A DNA stretch of 48,789 nucleotides. Source: Anaerolineae bacterium. GTDB lineage: Bacteria > Chloroflexota > Anaerolineae > Aggregatilineales > UBA2796. The notes beneath the pieces were generated by a model. The model was not told where the DNA came from. It made no database searches and saw nothing but the letters and a program-made list of their open reading frames with translations. Shown here piece after piece: positions 34,438 through 43,643 of this stretch. The first letter of the stretch is position 1; each line of letters opens with the position of its first letter. Location: positions 19,195 to 67,983 of the forward strand of contig JANWYI010000016.1 in NCBI GenBank assembly GCA_025055255.1. Reading direction: 5' to 3'. Position numbers and translations under genes: made by a program.

Positions 34438-37400
34438 ATGTTACAAGACTTTCTGTTTCGCGGCGATCTCGCCGATCTCGACCCTGATGTCGCCGATCTG
34501 ATCAACCTTGAGGCAGCGCGGCAACGCCGTCGCTTGATCATGATCCCGTCTGAGTCCACAGTGCCGTACGCTGTGCGCCAAGCGCTGACCTCACACTTCC
34601 ACAACCTGTACGCCGAAGGCTATCCGCCTGAGGAAATGCGGACAATGCCTGAGTCAGCGCTGTTGGACTTTGACTTGCACCTCGCTGATTTTCGTCGCTA
34701 CAGCGATCCGCGCTATTACAAAGGCACAGAGTTCGTTAACTTGATCGAGTCCTTAGCGCAGCGGCGTTGCGCTGAGCTGTTTGCCACAGGTCGCTTGAGC
34801 GCTGACCAGCTGTACGTGAATGTGCAGCCGCTCAGCGGCGCGCCTGCCAATAGCGCGGTCTACACTGCCTTGTTAACGCCCGGCGACACGATTATGGGCA
34901 TGGATTTGCTGCATGGCGGTCATTTGACGCATGGCAGTCCAGCAGCGCGCAGCGGCAAGCAATACAACGCTGTCTTCTACGGCGTGCATCCTGAGACCGA
35001 GCTGATTGACTACGATGCTGCTTACGCTACAGCAATGCAGCATCGTCCTAAGATCATCATCGGCGGCTATTCGTCCTACCCTTGGGCGCCTGACTGGCAC
35101 AAGTTCCGCGAGATCGCCGACGCCTGCGGTGCGCTGCTCATGGCAGATATTGCGCACGTGGCAGGGCTGGTCGCAGCAGGTGTCTATCCGTCGCCTGTCG
35201 GCATTGCCGACATTGTCACTTTTACAACGCACAAGACGCTCGGCGGACCGCGTGGCGCCGTGATCATCACGCATCGCGCTGACCTAGCTAAGAAGCTGGA
35301 CCGCGGCGTTTTTCCGGGCGAACAAGGCGGACCGCACGTCAACAGCATTGCTGCGCTTGCCATTACGCTGAAACTTGCGCGCACAGAGCAATTCAAGGCA
35401 CTGCAGGCGCAAACTGTGAAGAATGCCGCGCGCCTTGCCGAGAAATTGCGCGAGCACGGCTTGCGCATCGTATACGGCGGTACAAACACACATTTGCTGG
35501 TGGTAGATGTCAGCACAATTCGCGGCACAGATGACACGCCGCTCAGCGGCGACATGGCAGCGCGCATTCTAGACCTAGTCGGCATTACCTGCAATCGCAA
35601 CACCATCCCAGGCGACACCTCAGCGGCACGTCCGAGCGGCATACGGCTCGGAACGCCGTGGATCACGCAGCGCGGTTTCCGCGAGCCTGAAATTGACCGC
35701 CTCGCCTCGATCATCGCGCACACGCTCAAGGCGACGCAGCCTTTCAGCTACACGGGCAAAGGCGGCAAGGACGATCCGCGCGCAAAGTTGCCCTTTGAAG
35801 CGTTGATAGACGCCCGTCACGCCGTGGCGACGCTCTGCGATGAAGCAGGCATTGACTACACATTGCCCGTAGTTGGTAAGCGCATGACCGAGAAAGGCGC
35901 GCAGCACATTTCGCTCTGGGTAGATGAGATGGCAGAGCGCGGCGCACTCTCACTCGCCATACGCGGCGCTGCAGCAACCGACTTCCTGCGCGTCGCGCTC
36001 ACAAGCCGAGTTTATGGCTTGCAAATCGGTGACTCTGAGCCGACTAGTCTGTTGGATAAAGACGGTAGCCTGATTGCAAGCGGCATCCTAGAGCGCGTCG
36101 GCGCGGAGACGTACCACTTACATTTGAACGCTGAAGGTGGACGCGCCGCAGCGTGGCTGCAGGCGCTCTCAGACGGCTTCACGGTCTACGATCCGCTCGA
36201 CATTCACGGCAAATTGTCAGGTGCCGTCGTAGTGAACGTTCTTGGCAAGCCGAGCAAGCTGATAGACGTGCCAGTTGGCACATTAGCAGGCTTCTGCGCA
36301 GACAAGGACTACTTCGTCGGCGCGCGCGGCGCATGCCTATCCGCTGAGCGTGGCACGCCGTTACCTGTCTTTACGTGGCAAGAGCCAACTGATCAGCCGC
36401 TCAAGCGCACGCCGATCTATGACGTTCACAAGCGTCTGGGCGCTAAGATGGCGCCGTTTGGTGGCTACGAAATGCCGCTTTGGTACAAGAGCGTGAGCGC
36501 AGAACACGCTGCTGTGCGCACAACCGCTGGAGTCTTCGATGTCTCACACATGGGCGTCTGGGACGTGCGTGGACGCGGCGCGCTGCATTTCTTGGATCGG
36601 CTGACGACGAACGACGTGCGGACGCTGAAAGTTGGTGACGCGCAGTACAGCTACTTGCTGGGCATTGACGGCGTGCCGCTCGACGACATTTACGTCTATC
36701 GGCTGGCAGAGGATCACTTCATGCTAGTGGTGAATGCCAGCAACAACGACAAGGACTGGGCTTGGGTGAATGCTGTGCGGCGCGGCGAGGTTCAGATCGA
36801 TCCGACGCGACCGTCTGCGCGCCTGCTGGACGACCCTGATGACGTGATCCTGCGCGACCTGCGCGACTTGCAACATGGCGACGCTTGCCGCGTGGATATC
36901 GCCCTGCAAGGGCAGGCGAGTCTGGGCATTTTGCAAAGCATGGCGCACAGTGAGGCAGATAAGAAGCGCCTAGCGAACATGGCGTGGTCAACTGTGGCGC
37001 ACTTCAAGCTAGGTGAGTTCGATTTGATCGTGTCACGGACAGGCTACACAGGTGAGCGCGTCGCTTTTGAGCTGTTCGTGCATCCACACCAAGCAGCAGC
37101 GCTCTTCGAGGCGCTGATCGCAGCAGGCGCGCAACCATGTGGGCTTGCAAGTCGAGATAGCACGCGCATCGAGGCAGGTTTGCCGCTCTACGGACACGAG
37201 CTTGGCGGCGCACACGCCTTCACACCAGGCGACGCAGGCTTCGGCAGCTACGTCAAGCTGTGGAAGCCGTTCTTCGTCGGCAAATTGGCTTATTTAGAGC
37301 GCGAGCGCAAGCGTGACGCGACCATTGTGCGTTTCCGCATGTTACACAAAGGCGTGCGTCCGCCACAGGCAGGCGCTGCCGTGCTGGATCGGCGCGGCAA

Positions 37401-37617
37401 TGTGATCGGCATGGTCACGTCGTGCAGCATTGACTCAGAAGGCTATCAGTGCGGTCAGGCGTATGTGAAAGAGGCATTTAGCGCACCTGAGACGCCGCTC
37501 CTGATCTTGAACGTCGGTAAAGAGGCGACTCTGCCTGCCAGTGTTGCACTAGGCGACCGACTGCCTGTGCCTGATGGAGCAGTTGTGCTGCCGCGCTTCC
37601 CTACCAAGAAAAAGTAG
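34438..37617 (+). CDS. Fusion of serine hydroxymethyltransferase, GcvT-like domain and aminomethyltransferase
   Basis: This 1059-residue protein combines two folate one-carbon enzymes. SHMT occupies about 1-440: [28 protein letters not shown], and PLP-binding Lys266 in [12 protein letters not shown]; it interconverts serine and glycine. A middle region (about 485-650) reads [20 protein letters not shown], which parallels [20 protein letters not shown] in the downstream domain, so it looks like a degenerate GcvT/YgfZ-type fold. A complete GcvT follows (about 655-1055) with [23 protein letters not shown] and SRTGYTGE; it transfers the aminomethyl carbon of glycine to THF. Fusion suggests channelling of THF intermediates. 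No gcvH or gcvP is nearby. GGAGAG precedes the ATG. Confidence 0.93.
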   Translation: MLQDFLFRGDLADLDPDVADLINLEAARQRRRLIMIPSESTVPYAVRQALTSHFHNLYAEGYPPEEMRTMPESALLDFDLHLADFRRYSDPRYYKGTEFVNLIESLAQRRCAELFATGRLSADQLYVNVQPLSGAPANSAVYTALLTPGDTIMGMDLLHGGHLTHGSPAARSGKQYNAVFYGVHPETELIDYDAAYATAMQHRPKIIIGGYSSYPWAPDWHKFREIADACGALLMADIAHVAGLVAAGVYPSPVGIADIVTFTTHKTLGGPRGAVIITHRADLAKKLDRGVFPGEQGGPHVNSIAALAITLKLARTEQFKALQAQTVKNAARLAEKLREHGLRIVYGGTNTHLLVVDVSTIRGTDDTPLSGDMAARILDLVGITCNRNTIPGDTSAARPSGIRLGTPWITQRGFREPEIDRLASIIAHTLKATQPFSYTGKGGKDDPRAKLPFEALIDARHAVATLCDEAGIDYTLPVVGKRMTEKGAQHISLWVDEMAERGALSLAIRGAAATDFLRVALTSRVYGLQIGDSEPTSLLDKDGSLIASGILERVGAETYHLHLNAEGGRAAAWLQALSDGFTVYDPLDIHGKLSGAVVVNVLGKPSKLIDVPVGTLAGFCADKDYFVGARGACLSAERGTPLPVFTWQEPTDQPLKRTPIYDVHKRLGAKMAPFGGYEMPLWYKSVSAEHAAVRTTAGVFDVSHMGVWDVRGRGALHFLDRLTTNDVRTLKVGDAQYSYLLGIDGVPLDDIYVYRLAEDHFMLVVNASNNDKDWAWVNAVRRGEVQIDPTRPSARLLDDPDDVILRDLRDLQHGDACRVDIALQGQASLGILQSMAHSEADKKRLANMAWSTVAHFKLGEFDLIVSRTGYTGERVAFELFVHPHQAAALFEALIAAGAQPCGLASRDSTRIEAGLPLYGHELGGAHAFTPGDAGFGSYVKLWKPFFVGKLAYLERERKRDATIVRFRMLHKGVRPPQAGAAVLDRRGNVIGMVTSCSIDSEGYQCGQAYVKEAFSAPETPLLILNVGKEATLPASVALGDRLPVPDGAVVLPRFPTKKK

Positions 37618-37620
37618 CGT

Positions 37621-39117
37621 TCAAGTGAGCATGGCTGCTTGCCGCCGATAGCGCTCAGCTAACTGGCAGTAAGCAGCATGCACTGCAACGCTCGGCGTGT
37701 AGGCTTGGCATGGCGATTGCATGGCGCTGAAGGCAGCCGCTAGGTCAGGGAAAATGCCGAGCAACGTTGCAGCGTACATAGCAGCGCCGCGCAAAGCGCC
37801 GCTCAAGCTATCATAGGTAACTACCTCAACGTTGAGAATATCTGCCATCATCTGCGCTAAGAGCGGACTACGCGCTCCGCCACCTGTTAGACGCAATGGC
37901 GGCGTAAAGTCGGGTAAAAAGGCGTAACAGTGTGCTGCTGCTAGTGCTACACCTTCATAGACGGCGCGCAATAGATGCGCGCGTGTATGCAGCAATGAGA
38001 CGCCTGAAAATTGCGCGCGCGCCTCTGGCAACAAATGTGGTGCGCGCTCGCCTGAGGGCGCAAGAAACGGCAAATACAGGATGCCTTCTGCGCCAACAGG
38101 TATCCGTGCCAACTGCGACTCTAGCTCAGCCGTGCCGATCATGCCGTACGGCTGCGTCAAACCAGGATAGAGCAACTGCGCCCAATATTCGATGTTCGGC
38201 GTCGCTAGCATCGTTGGCACAAAGCGAATGTAGCCGTGCTGAGACGGAATGTATGTAGTGCCGCCAATTTGGCTGTCTTGGCTGCTTAGCTCGGCAAGGC
38301 TGACCTGATGGATACCTGCCGTGCCAAAGACGCTGCAGGCTGTGTTCAGCGCGCCGCCGCTCACGCTGATCAGCTCGGCAACCACGTCAAAAGGCGCCAG
38401 AACAACAGGCAAGTCGGCAGGCAGACCGAGCGCCTTAGCCCTATCAGAGCGCAGTGGCGCGATGCACTCGCTTGGCAGGCGTACAGGCGGCAATTTCTCA
38501 GCGAGTTCGCTCAGCCCCAGAATTTCCAAGACGCGCGGCTCAAATTGACGTGACCGCCAATCTAAATAGGTGTGACTAGCATCGCTCTGATCCGTGATTG
38601 CCTCACCTGTCAGCTGAAAGAATAGCCAGTCTTTGGCAAAAAAGACACGCCAAGTTTCATCGAGCGTGCATGGCTCATGTTCTAGCAACCAAGCTAATTG
38701 CGCTGTTTGGTGCGAGGCAGAGAGCGCTGTGCCTGTGTAGTGTGCTACCAGTCTAGCGCGTCCGTCTGCCTGCCAGCGCCGAACCAGTGGCACGGCGCGC
38801 GCATCTTGCCAGATGATTGCAGAGCGCACAGGGCTGCCATCGGCGCGCAGTAGACGCGTACCATCGCCTTGCGCCGTCACAGCTAACGCGCGATAGGCAT
38901 GTTGTGGCAAGTCAGCTGTGCGGACACATTCAGCAAGGCAATCAAAGGCAGTCTCTTGAAGAGCAACTAGGTCTTGTTCACACCAAGTAGGCTGTAAACG
39001 CTGTAACAGACACGACCGCGCAGCGCGCGCCAAGCGCTTGCCGTGCAAGTCAAAAACAGCTGCCTTGACGTGAGTAGTGCCTAAATCTATTGCGATAAGG
39101 GCATCGAGTGCGTTCAA
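37621..39117 (-). CDS. FGGY-family carbohydrate kinase
   Basis: This 498-residue sugar kinase has an N-terminal phosphate loop IAIDLGTTHVKAAVFD, IIWQDARAV in the substrate region, and the C-terminal FGGY signature region LRLTGGGARSPLLAQMMADI. Domain order and length match xylulokinase, L-xylulokinase and gluconokinase relatives; the sugar cannot be assigned. The start must lie before IAIDLGTT. TTG at 39117 is the only usual start codon in the open frame there, and no strong ribosome site precedes it, so expression may be low. It is convergent with the SHMT/GcvT gene, with 3 bases between stops. Confidence 0.88.
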   Translation of the reverse strand: MNALDALIAIDLGTTHVKAAVFDLHGKRLARAARSCLLQRLQPTWCEQDLVALQETAFDCLAECVRTADLPQHAYRALAVTAQGDGTRLLRADGSPVRSAIIWQDARAVPLVRRWQADGRARLVAHYTGTALSASHQTAQLAWLLEHEPCTLDETWRVFFAKDWLFFQLTGEAITDQSDASHTYLDWRSRQFEPRVLEILGLSELAEKLPPVRLPSECIAPLRSDRAKALGLPADLPVVLAPFDVVAELISVSGGALNTACSVFGTAGIHQVSLAELSSQDSQIGGTTYIPSQHGYIRFVPTMLATPNIEYWAQLLYPGLTQPYGMIGTAELESQLARIPVGAEGILYLPFLAPSGERAPHLLPEARAQFSGVSLLHTRAHLLRAVYEGVALAAAHCYAFLPDFTPPLRLTGGGARSPLLAQMMADILNVEVVTYDSLSGALRGAAMYAATLLGIFPDLAAAFSAMQSPCQAYTPSVAVHAAYCQLAERYRRQAAMLT

Positions 39118-39469
39118 AATAACTATCAGTGGTCAGCTAGGGTTTGCACAATTTCTCCGATCTTACCTCTAGAGCAGGCTACAGGCAATAATTCAGCAAG
39201 CCTGTGCTACCTGAGGCTGTGAGCTCGCAGAGCAAAGTTCAAACCTTAGACAATCGTGCTAAGTTAGCTAATCTTTTCAAAGACTTGTCAACGAGCTGCT
39301 GACTTCGAGTTGGCTACCAAATAATTTGTGTCTTGCAGAACAAATGCAGCTTTCTGCCGATCCCACCTAGATTAAAAGCGCTTGAGCAGGTTTTGCTATG
39401 CAGTTGCGCGATTGCTAAATTTGGATAAACTGCAGATCAACGTCCATTAGACAAGTGCGAGAGAGTCCT
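39118..39469. other. Divergent intergenic region
   Basis: This 352-base gap between the FGGY kinase and the DICT gene is AT-richer than its surroundings. A plus-strand promoter candidate lies at 39404-39431. I see no other gene, repeat or RNA element. Confidence 0.5.
39404..39431 (+). promoter_or_regulatory. Candidate promoter of the DICT gene
   Basis: TTGCGC (39404-39409), 16 bases and TAAACT (39426-39431), about 40 bases before the ATG at 39470. Moderate match only. Confidence 0.35.
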
Positions 39470-40120
39470 ATGCCGATTGCCATTGATCCAACGCTGTCTG
39501 TCTATGCGCTTGCCGCTCGCGTTGCAGATAGCGCTGCAATGATCAATCATCGCCGCACAATGACGCTCATCAGCTACGAAATCGAGAATGCAGTGCTGCA
39601 CGACGGCGCTAGAGCGCGTATTTTCGCGGGCTTCCAGAAAATGAGCTTCTTCTTGCCGCAAGTCAAGCGCTATCAGCGCCTTGCGCAGCGCGCCGAGTCA
39701 GTTTACGTCTTCGGCGTGCCAGATGTGCCAGTGCCGAACATCCCTAACGTCACTTACGTCACGATCAGTCCACGCGATCAACTTGCCAAAGAGTGGTTTT
39801 TGTTGGCAGATGCACCTGACTATGCCAGCATCCTCGCTACGGAGGAGCTGACCACGTGGGACGATCCTGATCATGAGCGCGTTTTCAAAGGCGTGTGGTC
39901 GTTTGATGAGAACATTGTGACCATTGTGCAGGAGTGGCTGACTAGTCTTGTGGATGCACGTCCGCTTGGTGAGCGCAAACGCGATCCAAAGGCGCAGCTT
40001 GTCTACATGCAACGCACAACTATGCGTATTGCCAGCCGCTTGGTCAAGCTCTCGGAGCAGCGCACGCCACAAGCCGTTGAAACAGCCAAAGAGCTTGAGT
40101 TCGCTATGCCGCGCTTCTGA
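39470..40120 (+). CDS. DICT sensory-domain protein
   Basis: This 216-residue protein has a DICT domain over most of its length (about 5-150). The domain is known from diguanylate cyclases and two-component proteins. The matching segments are RRTMTLISYEIENAVL, YQRLAQRAESVYVFGVPDV and PRDQLAKEWFLLADAPDY. No catalytic output domain is attached, so it probably senses a small molecule and acts on a partner. ATG 39470 is favoured over a GTG five codons upstream because GAGAG sits at correct spacing. It is followed after 117 bases by a baeRF-like gene. Confidence 0.85.
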   Translation: MPIAIDPTLSVYALAARVADSAAMINHRRTMTLISYEIENAVLHDGARARIFAGFQKMSFFLPQVKRYQRLAQRAESVYVFGVPDVPVPNIPNVTYVTISPRDQLAKEWFLLADAPDYASILATEELTTWDDPDHERVFKGVWSFDENIVTIVQEWLTSLVDARPLGERKRDPKAQLVYMQRTTMRIASRLVKLSEQRTPQAVETAKELEFAMPRF

Positions 40121-40237
40121 GCAATGTGTGAAGTGGCACGCCAAGCCTTGACTCGACTGCATTTTATGCTGAAATAGGCGCTGTCAAATCTATGCAGCGC
40201 TGAGTCTGCTGCGCTGTGCCACTCTGAAGGAGACCTT

Positions 40238-41347
40238 ATGCTACGTGAGGCAGAACATCTGCTCAAAGAGTTTGTCGCATACGTGGAGAACGCCGAAGAG
40301 CGTCCAAGCATTCTATCGCTCTACCTCGTAGTAGACCCAGCTGATCCTGCTAACCAAGCTGACACACCTGCATGGCAAATCTATCTGCGCAACGCTCTGA
40401 CCGAGATCGAAAACCAGCTTGATCCTGAGCAGGTCAAGCACTGGAAAACTGTCCGCCTATCGGATACCTCTGAGAAGACCGAGTGGGCGCGCACAAGGTT
40501 GCGTCTTGAGAATTACCTCGATAGCTATCGTCCGCAGGGTAAAACGCTAGTATTATTTGTCAGCGCTGATGAGTTGCTTGCTTACGAACTGCCTGTACGC
40601 CTGCGGAACCATGCACACTACGGCTGGATGCAGATCAAAGACTTCCTCTACGCGCTGGACGAATATGAGCAGCATCTGGTCGTGCTTTTCGCTCAAGACA
40701 AGGCGCGCGCGGTCAGTCTGTTTCTCGGCACCTCAGCCAGCGATGTAACTGTCAACCTAGACCAGACGTGGCAACGCAAAGACAGCCGTAAGACGGCACA
40801 CGCTGCACAGATCGCGCGCCGTCAGGATGAGCTGGATCGGCGCTTCGTGCGCTACATCGCCGATGAGATCAACCAGGTCTTTGTGAAAGACCAAGACGTG
40901 GATCGCGTCGTGCTAGGCGGCAACGTGCAGTTGGCACACGCTGTGCGCGCTTTCTTGCATCCATCTGTAGCGCGCAAAGTCATTAGCATTGCTAAAATTC
41001 CGTTCGACGCGCCACCACATGAAATTGCTGATCAAATTCGCTCAATCGCATATGCTGCCGAGCGCGACCATGAGCTAATTCTAGTACAAGACACGATCAA
41101 CATGGCGAAAGCAGGCAAGCGTGCTGCGCTTGGCTTGAGCGACGTCAATCAAGCGCTGGACGTATACGCTGTCAGCGTGCTGATCTTGCCGTATCCGATT
41201 GAGACGCCAATTTTGACGGGCATTGTGGACGAATTGCTGGTCAAGGCGCTGCACAGCGGCAGCCAAGTGGAATTTGTGCGTGGCGAGGCGGCGAATTTGC
41301 TGCTCACAGAAGGCGGCGTGGCAGCGCAGCTTTATTATACGCTCTGA
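40238..41347 (+). CDS. Bacterial eRF1-like (baeRF family) protein
   Basis: This 369-residue protein resembles the bacterial archaeo-eukaryotic release factor families, which share eRF1/Pelota domains. The central part has HLVVLFAQDKARAVSLFLGT and RYIADEINQVFV; the C-terminal part has DVDRVVLGGNVQLAHAVRAF and GLSDVNQALDVYAVSVLIL, typical of eRF1 domain 3-like folds. These proteins are proposed to act at ribosomes or on hibernating or stalled complexes; the activity is not known. AAGGAG precedes the ATG at ideal spacing. The stop is 1 base from the stop of the convergent hydrolase. Confidence 0.8.
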   Translation: MLREAEHLLKEFVAYVENAEERPSILSLYLVVDPADPANQADTPAWQIYLRNALTEIENQLDPEQVKHWKTVRLSDTSEKTEWARTRLRLENYLDSYRPQGKTLVLFVSADELLAYELPVRLRNHAHYGWMQIKDFLYALDEYEQHLVVLFAQDKARAVSLFLGTSASDVTVNLDQTWQRKDSRKTAHAAQIARRQDELDRRFVRYIADEINQVFVKDQDVDRVVLGGNVQLAHAVRAFLHPSVARKVISIAKIPFDAPPHEIADQIRSIAYAAERDHELILVQDTINMAKAGKRAALGLSDVNQALDVYAVSVLILPYPIETPILTGIVDELLVKALHSGSQVEFVRGEAANLLLTEGGVAAQLYYTL

Positions 41348-41348
41348 G

Positions 41349-41990
41349 CTAGAGTCGGTGCGCCAGTAGCCATTCGTACAGTCCAAAACTAGGCGCAAAG
41401 GCTTTGATCGCTGTCTGAATGTGATCAGCACCTTCCAGCAGGCTCACCTTGACCTTGCCGCCGCATGTTTCAAGCGCAGTGGCAAGGTTGCGCGTGTTCT
41501 CACATGGCACAACTTCGTCGGCATTGCCGTGAATTGCCCAGACTGGCACGTCTTTCAGGTCGCACAGGTGTGCTAGAAAGTGCGGGTCAGGTGGAATGCG
41601 CGCTGCTACAGGCGCAATAGCTGCAAACAGGCGCGGCGCGCGCGCTGCGATGTACCATGTGCCTTGTCCGCCCATGCTGAAGCCTGTCAGGTACAGCCGC
41701 GTCGAGTCAAAGCTGTGCATTTGGCGTACGACATCAATCAAGGCGAGAACAGCCGCAGCGTGATCAGTCCAACGTGTTTCCAGTGGACACTGCGGCGAGA
41801 GCACAGCAGCAGGGAAATCTGAGCGTGTCTCTAGGAGTGCAGGCAAGGCGTAACGCCTGACCATGTTCAGATCAGTGCCGCGCTCACCGCTGCCGTGCAA
41901 AAAGACGATCAGCGGCAAGTCCTCAGCTGGCTGATCGTCAGGCAAGTAGAGTAGATAGTTCAGAAAGCGTGAGGTATAGCCCTGCTGCAT
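41349..41990 (-). CDS. Predicted esterase/phospholipase-like alpha/beta hydrolase
   Basis: This hydrolase has 213 residues. Oxyanion loop FLHGSGERGTD, nucleophile Ser105 in LTGFSMGGQGTW, acid Asp in IHGNADEVVP, and His in EGADH match the poly(3-hydroxybutyrate) depolymerase/esterase (prolyl oligopeptidase-like) group. The E-R-G-x-D after HG is typical of that subgroup. No signal peptide is seen. The reading frame extends far upstream, across the tlyA start, but ATG 41990 with AAGGAT nine bases before it begins just before the first strand. The substrate is unknown. Confidence 0.86.
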   Translation of the reverse strand: MQQGYTSRFLNYLLYLPDDQPAEDLPLIVFLHGSGERGTDLNMVRRYALPALLETRSDFPAAVLSPQCPLETRWTDHAAAVLALIDVVRQMHSFDSTRLYLTGFSMGGQGTWYIAARAPRLFAAIAPVAARIPPDPHFLAHLCDLKDVPVWAIHGNADEVVPCENTRNLATALETCGGKVKVSLLEGADHIQTAIKAFAPSFGLYEWLLAHRL

Positions 41991-42010
41991 CGGCGCGATC
42001 CTTTTTGCGC

Positions 42011-42016
42011 TATAAT
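42011..42016 (+). promoter_or_regulatory. -10 element directly before tlyA
   Basis: A perfect TATAAT lies only 8 bases before the ATG at 42025, with no clear -35. If used, the transcript would begin at or next to this ATG (leaderless) or leave TTG 42043 as the start, with AAGGA at 42034-42038 as its ribosome site. Confidence 0.45.
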
Positions 42017-42024
42017 TCCTAGCC

Positions 42025-42840
42025 ATGTATTCGAAGGAACGTTTGGATATTTTACTTGTTGCGCGCGGAAAAGTGGAGTCGCGTGAGCTGGCGCGGCGCT
42101 TAATCATGGCAGGTGAGGTGCGCGTCAACGGACAGGTCGTGGACAAGCCCGGTCAGCGCGTGCCGACTGATGCTGACCTGTCCGTTGAGACGGCGCCGCG
42201 CTACGTTAGTCGTGGCGGCGACAAGCTAGCCGCAGCGCTGCGTGCGTTCGCTGTGCCAGTAGATGGACAGGTTTGCGCCGATGTCGGCGCCAGTCATGGC
42301 GGCTTCACAGACTGCTTGCTTCAGCACGGCGCAGCGAGAGTGTACGCCATAGACGTAGGTTACGGACAGCTGGACTATCGTTTGCGCGTTGATCAGCGTG
42401 TTGTCGTCATGGAGCGCACCAATGTACGCTACCTTTCGGCATTGCCAGAGCCTGTGCGTCTTGCTGTGATTGATGTCTCATTCATCTCGCTGCGGCTGGT
42501 GTTGCCTGTGGTGCGCGCCTGGCTGACTGAGGATGCGCATGTCGTGCCGCTGATCAAGCCGCAGTTTGAGGCAGGCAGGCGTGATGTCGGCAAAGGCGGC
42601 GTGGTGAAGTCAGCGGATGTCCATCGGCGCGTGCTGTCCGATGTACTGGATACGGCGCGCACTGAAGGTCTCGTGCCATTCGGCTTAATCCGTAGTCCAC
42701 TGCGCGGCGCCTCAGGCAATGTAGAGTTTTTAGCGTGGTTGCGCTACAAAGCGCCTGAAGAGACGTCTTTTGATCAAAGTGCCGCTATTGACGCGGCGCT
42801 GCGCGATGCAGATGCAGCAGATGGAGCTAACTCAACATGA
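42025..42840 (+). CDS. tlyA: TlyA family rRNA methyltransferase (S4 domain)
   Basis: This 271-residue protein has an N-terminal S4 RNA-binding domain (about 5-65; [20 protein letters not shown]) and a FtsJ-like Rossmann methyltransferase (about 70-255; [37 protein letters not shown] with the catalytic Lys). TlyA 2'-O-methylates rRNA cytidines (16S C1409 and/or 23S C1920). The start is ATG 42025, whose CATG overlaps other-strand coding, or TTG 42043, which has the better ribosome site. Its stop overlaps the rpe start (ATGA), so the two are coupled. Confidence 0.92.
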   Translation: MYSKERLDILLVARGKVESRELARRLIMAGEVRVNGQVVDKPGQRVPTDADLSVETAPRYVSRGGDKLAAALRAFAVPVDGQVCADVGASHGGFTDCLLQHGAARVYAIDVGYGQLDYRLRVDQRVVVMERTNVRYLSALPEPVRLAVIDVSFISLRLVLPVVRAWLTEDAHVVPLIKPQFEAGRRDVGKGGVVKSADVHRRVLSDVLDTARTEGLVPFGLIRSPLRGASGNVEFLAWLRYKAPEETSFDQSAAIDAALRDADAADGANST

Positions 42841-43514
42841 CCGTTCACATTGCACCATCTATCCTAGCCGCTGACTTCACCAAGCTAGGCGAAGAAGTGC
42901 GCGCTGTCAGCGAAAATGGCGCTGACTCCATTCACATAGACGTGATGGACGGACACTTCGTGCCCAACTTAACCTTCGGCGCGCCGATTATCTCGGCTGT
43001 TAGACGCGCTACGACCTTGCCGCTAGACGTCCACTTGATGATCGAGCAACCAGAGCGCTACCTTGAGCAGTTTGTCCAAGCAGGTGCTGACATGCTAACC
43101 GTGCATGTGGAAACTTGTCCGCACTTACATCGGACACTGCAAGCTATTCACGATCTAGGCGTGAGAGCAGGCGTCGCGCTCAATCCGCATACGCCTTTTG
43201 AGCTAATCCGCGAAATTTTGCCTGACGTTGAGCGCGTCCTAGTCATGACGGTCAATCCAGGTTTTGGCGGTCAGCGTTTGATTCCGCGCACGCTGAACAA
43301 GGTAGCACAAATTCGAACGGCAATCGCGGCGCTCGGTCAGCCGATTGAGCTGGGCGTAGATGGCGGCGTAGATTGCAGCACAATTGGCGAGTTGGCGCAC
43401 AGCGGCGCCGATGTCTTTGTGGCAGGTAGTGCCATTTTCGGCGCAGCGGAAGGCGTTGCAGCGGCAATTGCAGCTTTGCGCGCCGCAGCCGCACGAGACC
43501 GGCACACTGTCTGA
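42837..43514 (+). CDS. rpe: Ribulose-phosphate 3-epimerase
   Basis: This 225-residue TIM-barrel enzyme of the pentose phosphate pathway interconverts ribulose 5-phosphate and xylulose 5-phosphate. Key features are [17 protein letters not shown] (Ser), [18 protein letters not shown] (catalytic Asp and metal His), [23 protein letters not shown], and [12 protein letters not shown] with the second catalytic Asp. It is translationally coupled to tlyA by a 4-base overlap. Its metabolism connects loosely with the sugar kinase nearby. Confidence 0.96.
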   Translation: MTVHIAPSILAADFTKLGEEVRAVSENGADSIHIDVMDGHFVPNLTFGAPIISAVRRATTLPLDVHLMIEQPERYLEQFVQAGADMLTVHVETCPHLHRTLQAIHDLGVRAGVALNPHTPFELIREILPDVERVLVMTVNPGFGGQRLIPRTLNKVAQIRTAIAALGQPIELGVDGGVDCSTIGELAHSGADVFVAGSAIFGAAEGVAAAIAALRAAAARDRHTV

Positions 43515-43581
43515 ATTACTTGAGCAGGTTGTCAGCACACTGGCTCAGTTGCGTACCCAAGCAAGCGCTGTTGTGACTTAA

Positions 43582-43611
43582 TTGACGATCCTGACCTGCC
43601 TGCGGTATGCT
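43582..43611 (+). promoter_or_regulatory. Promoter of ppc
   Basis: TTGACG (43582-43587), 18 bases, TATGCT (43606-43611). The expected transcript start is about 26 bases before the ATG at 43644. Confidence 0.55.
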
Positions 43612-43643
43612 CTTGCCGTCTGAGGCAAGTGGAGTGCGTTCTC

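Noticed and set aside
42026-42146. N-terminal extension of the 41349 hydrolase across the tlyA start
   Set aside because: The extra residues are low-complexity antisense of tlyA, and the ribosome site before 41990 places the start there.
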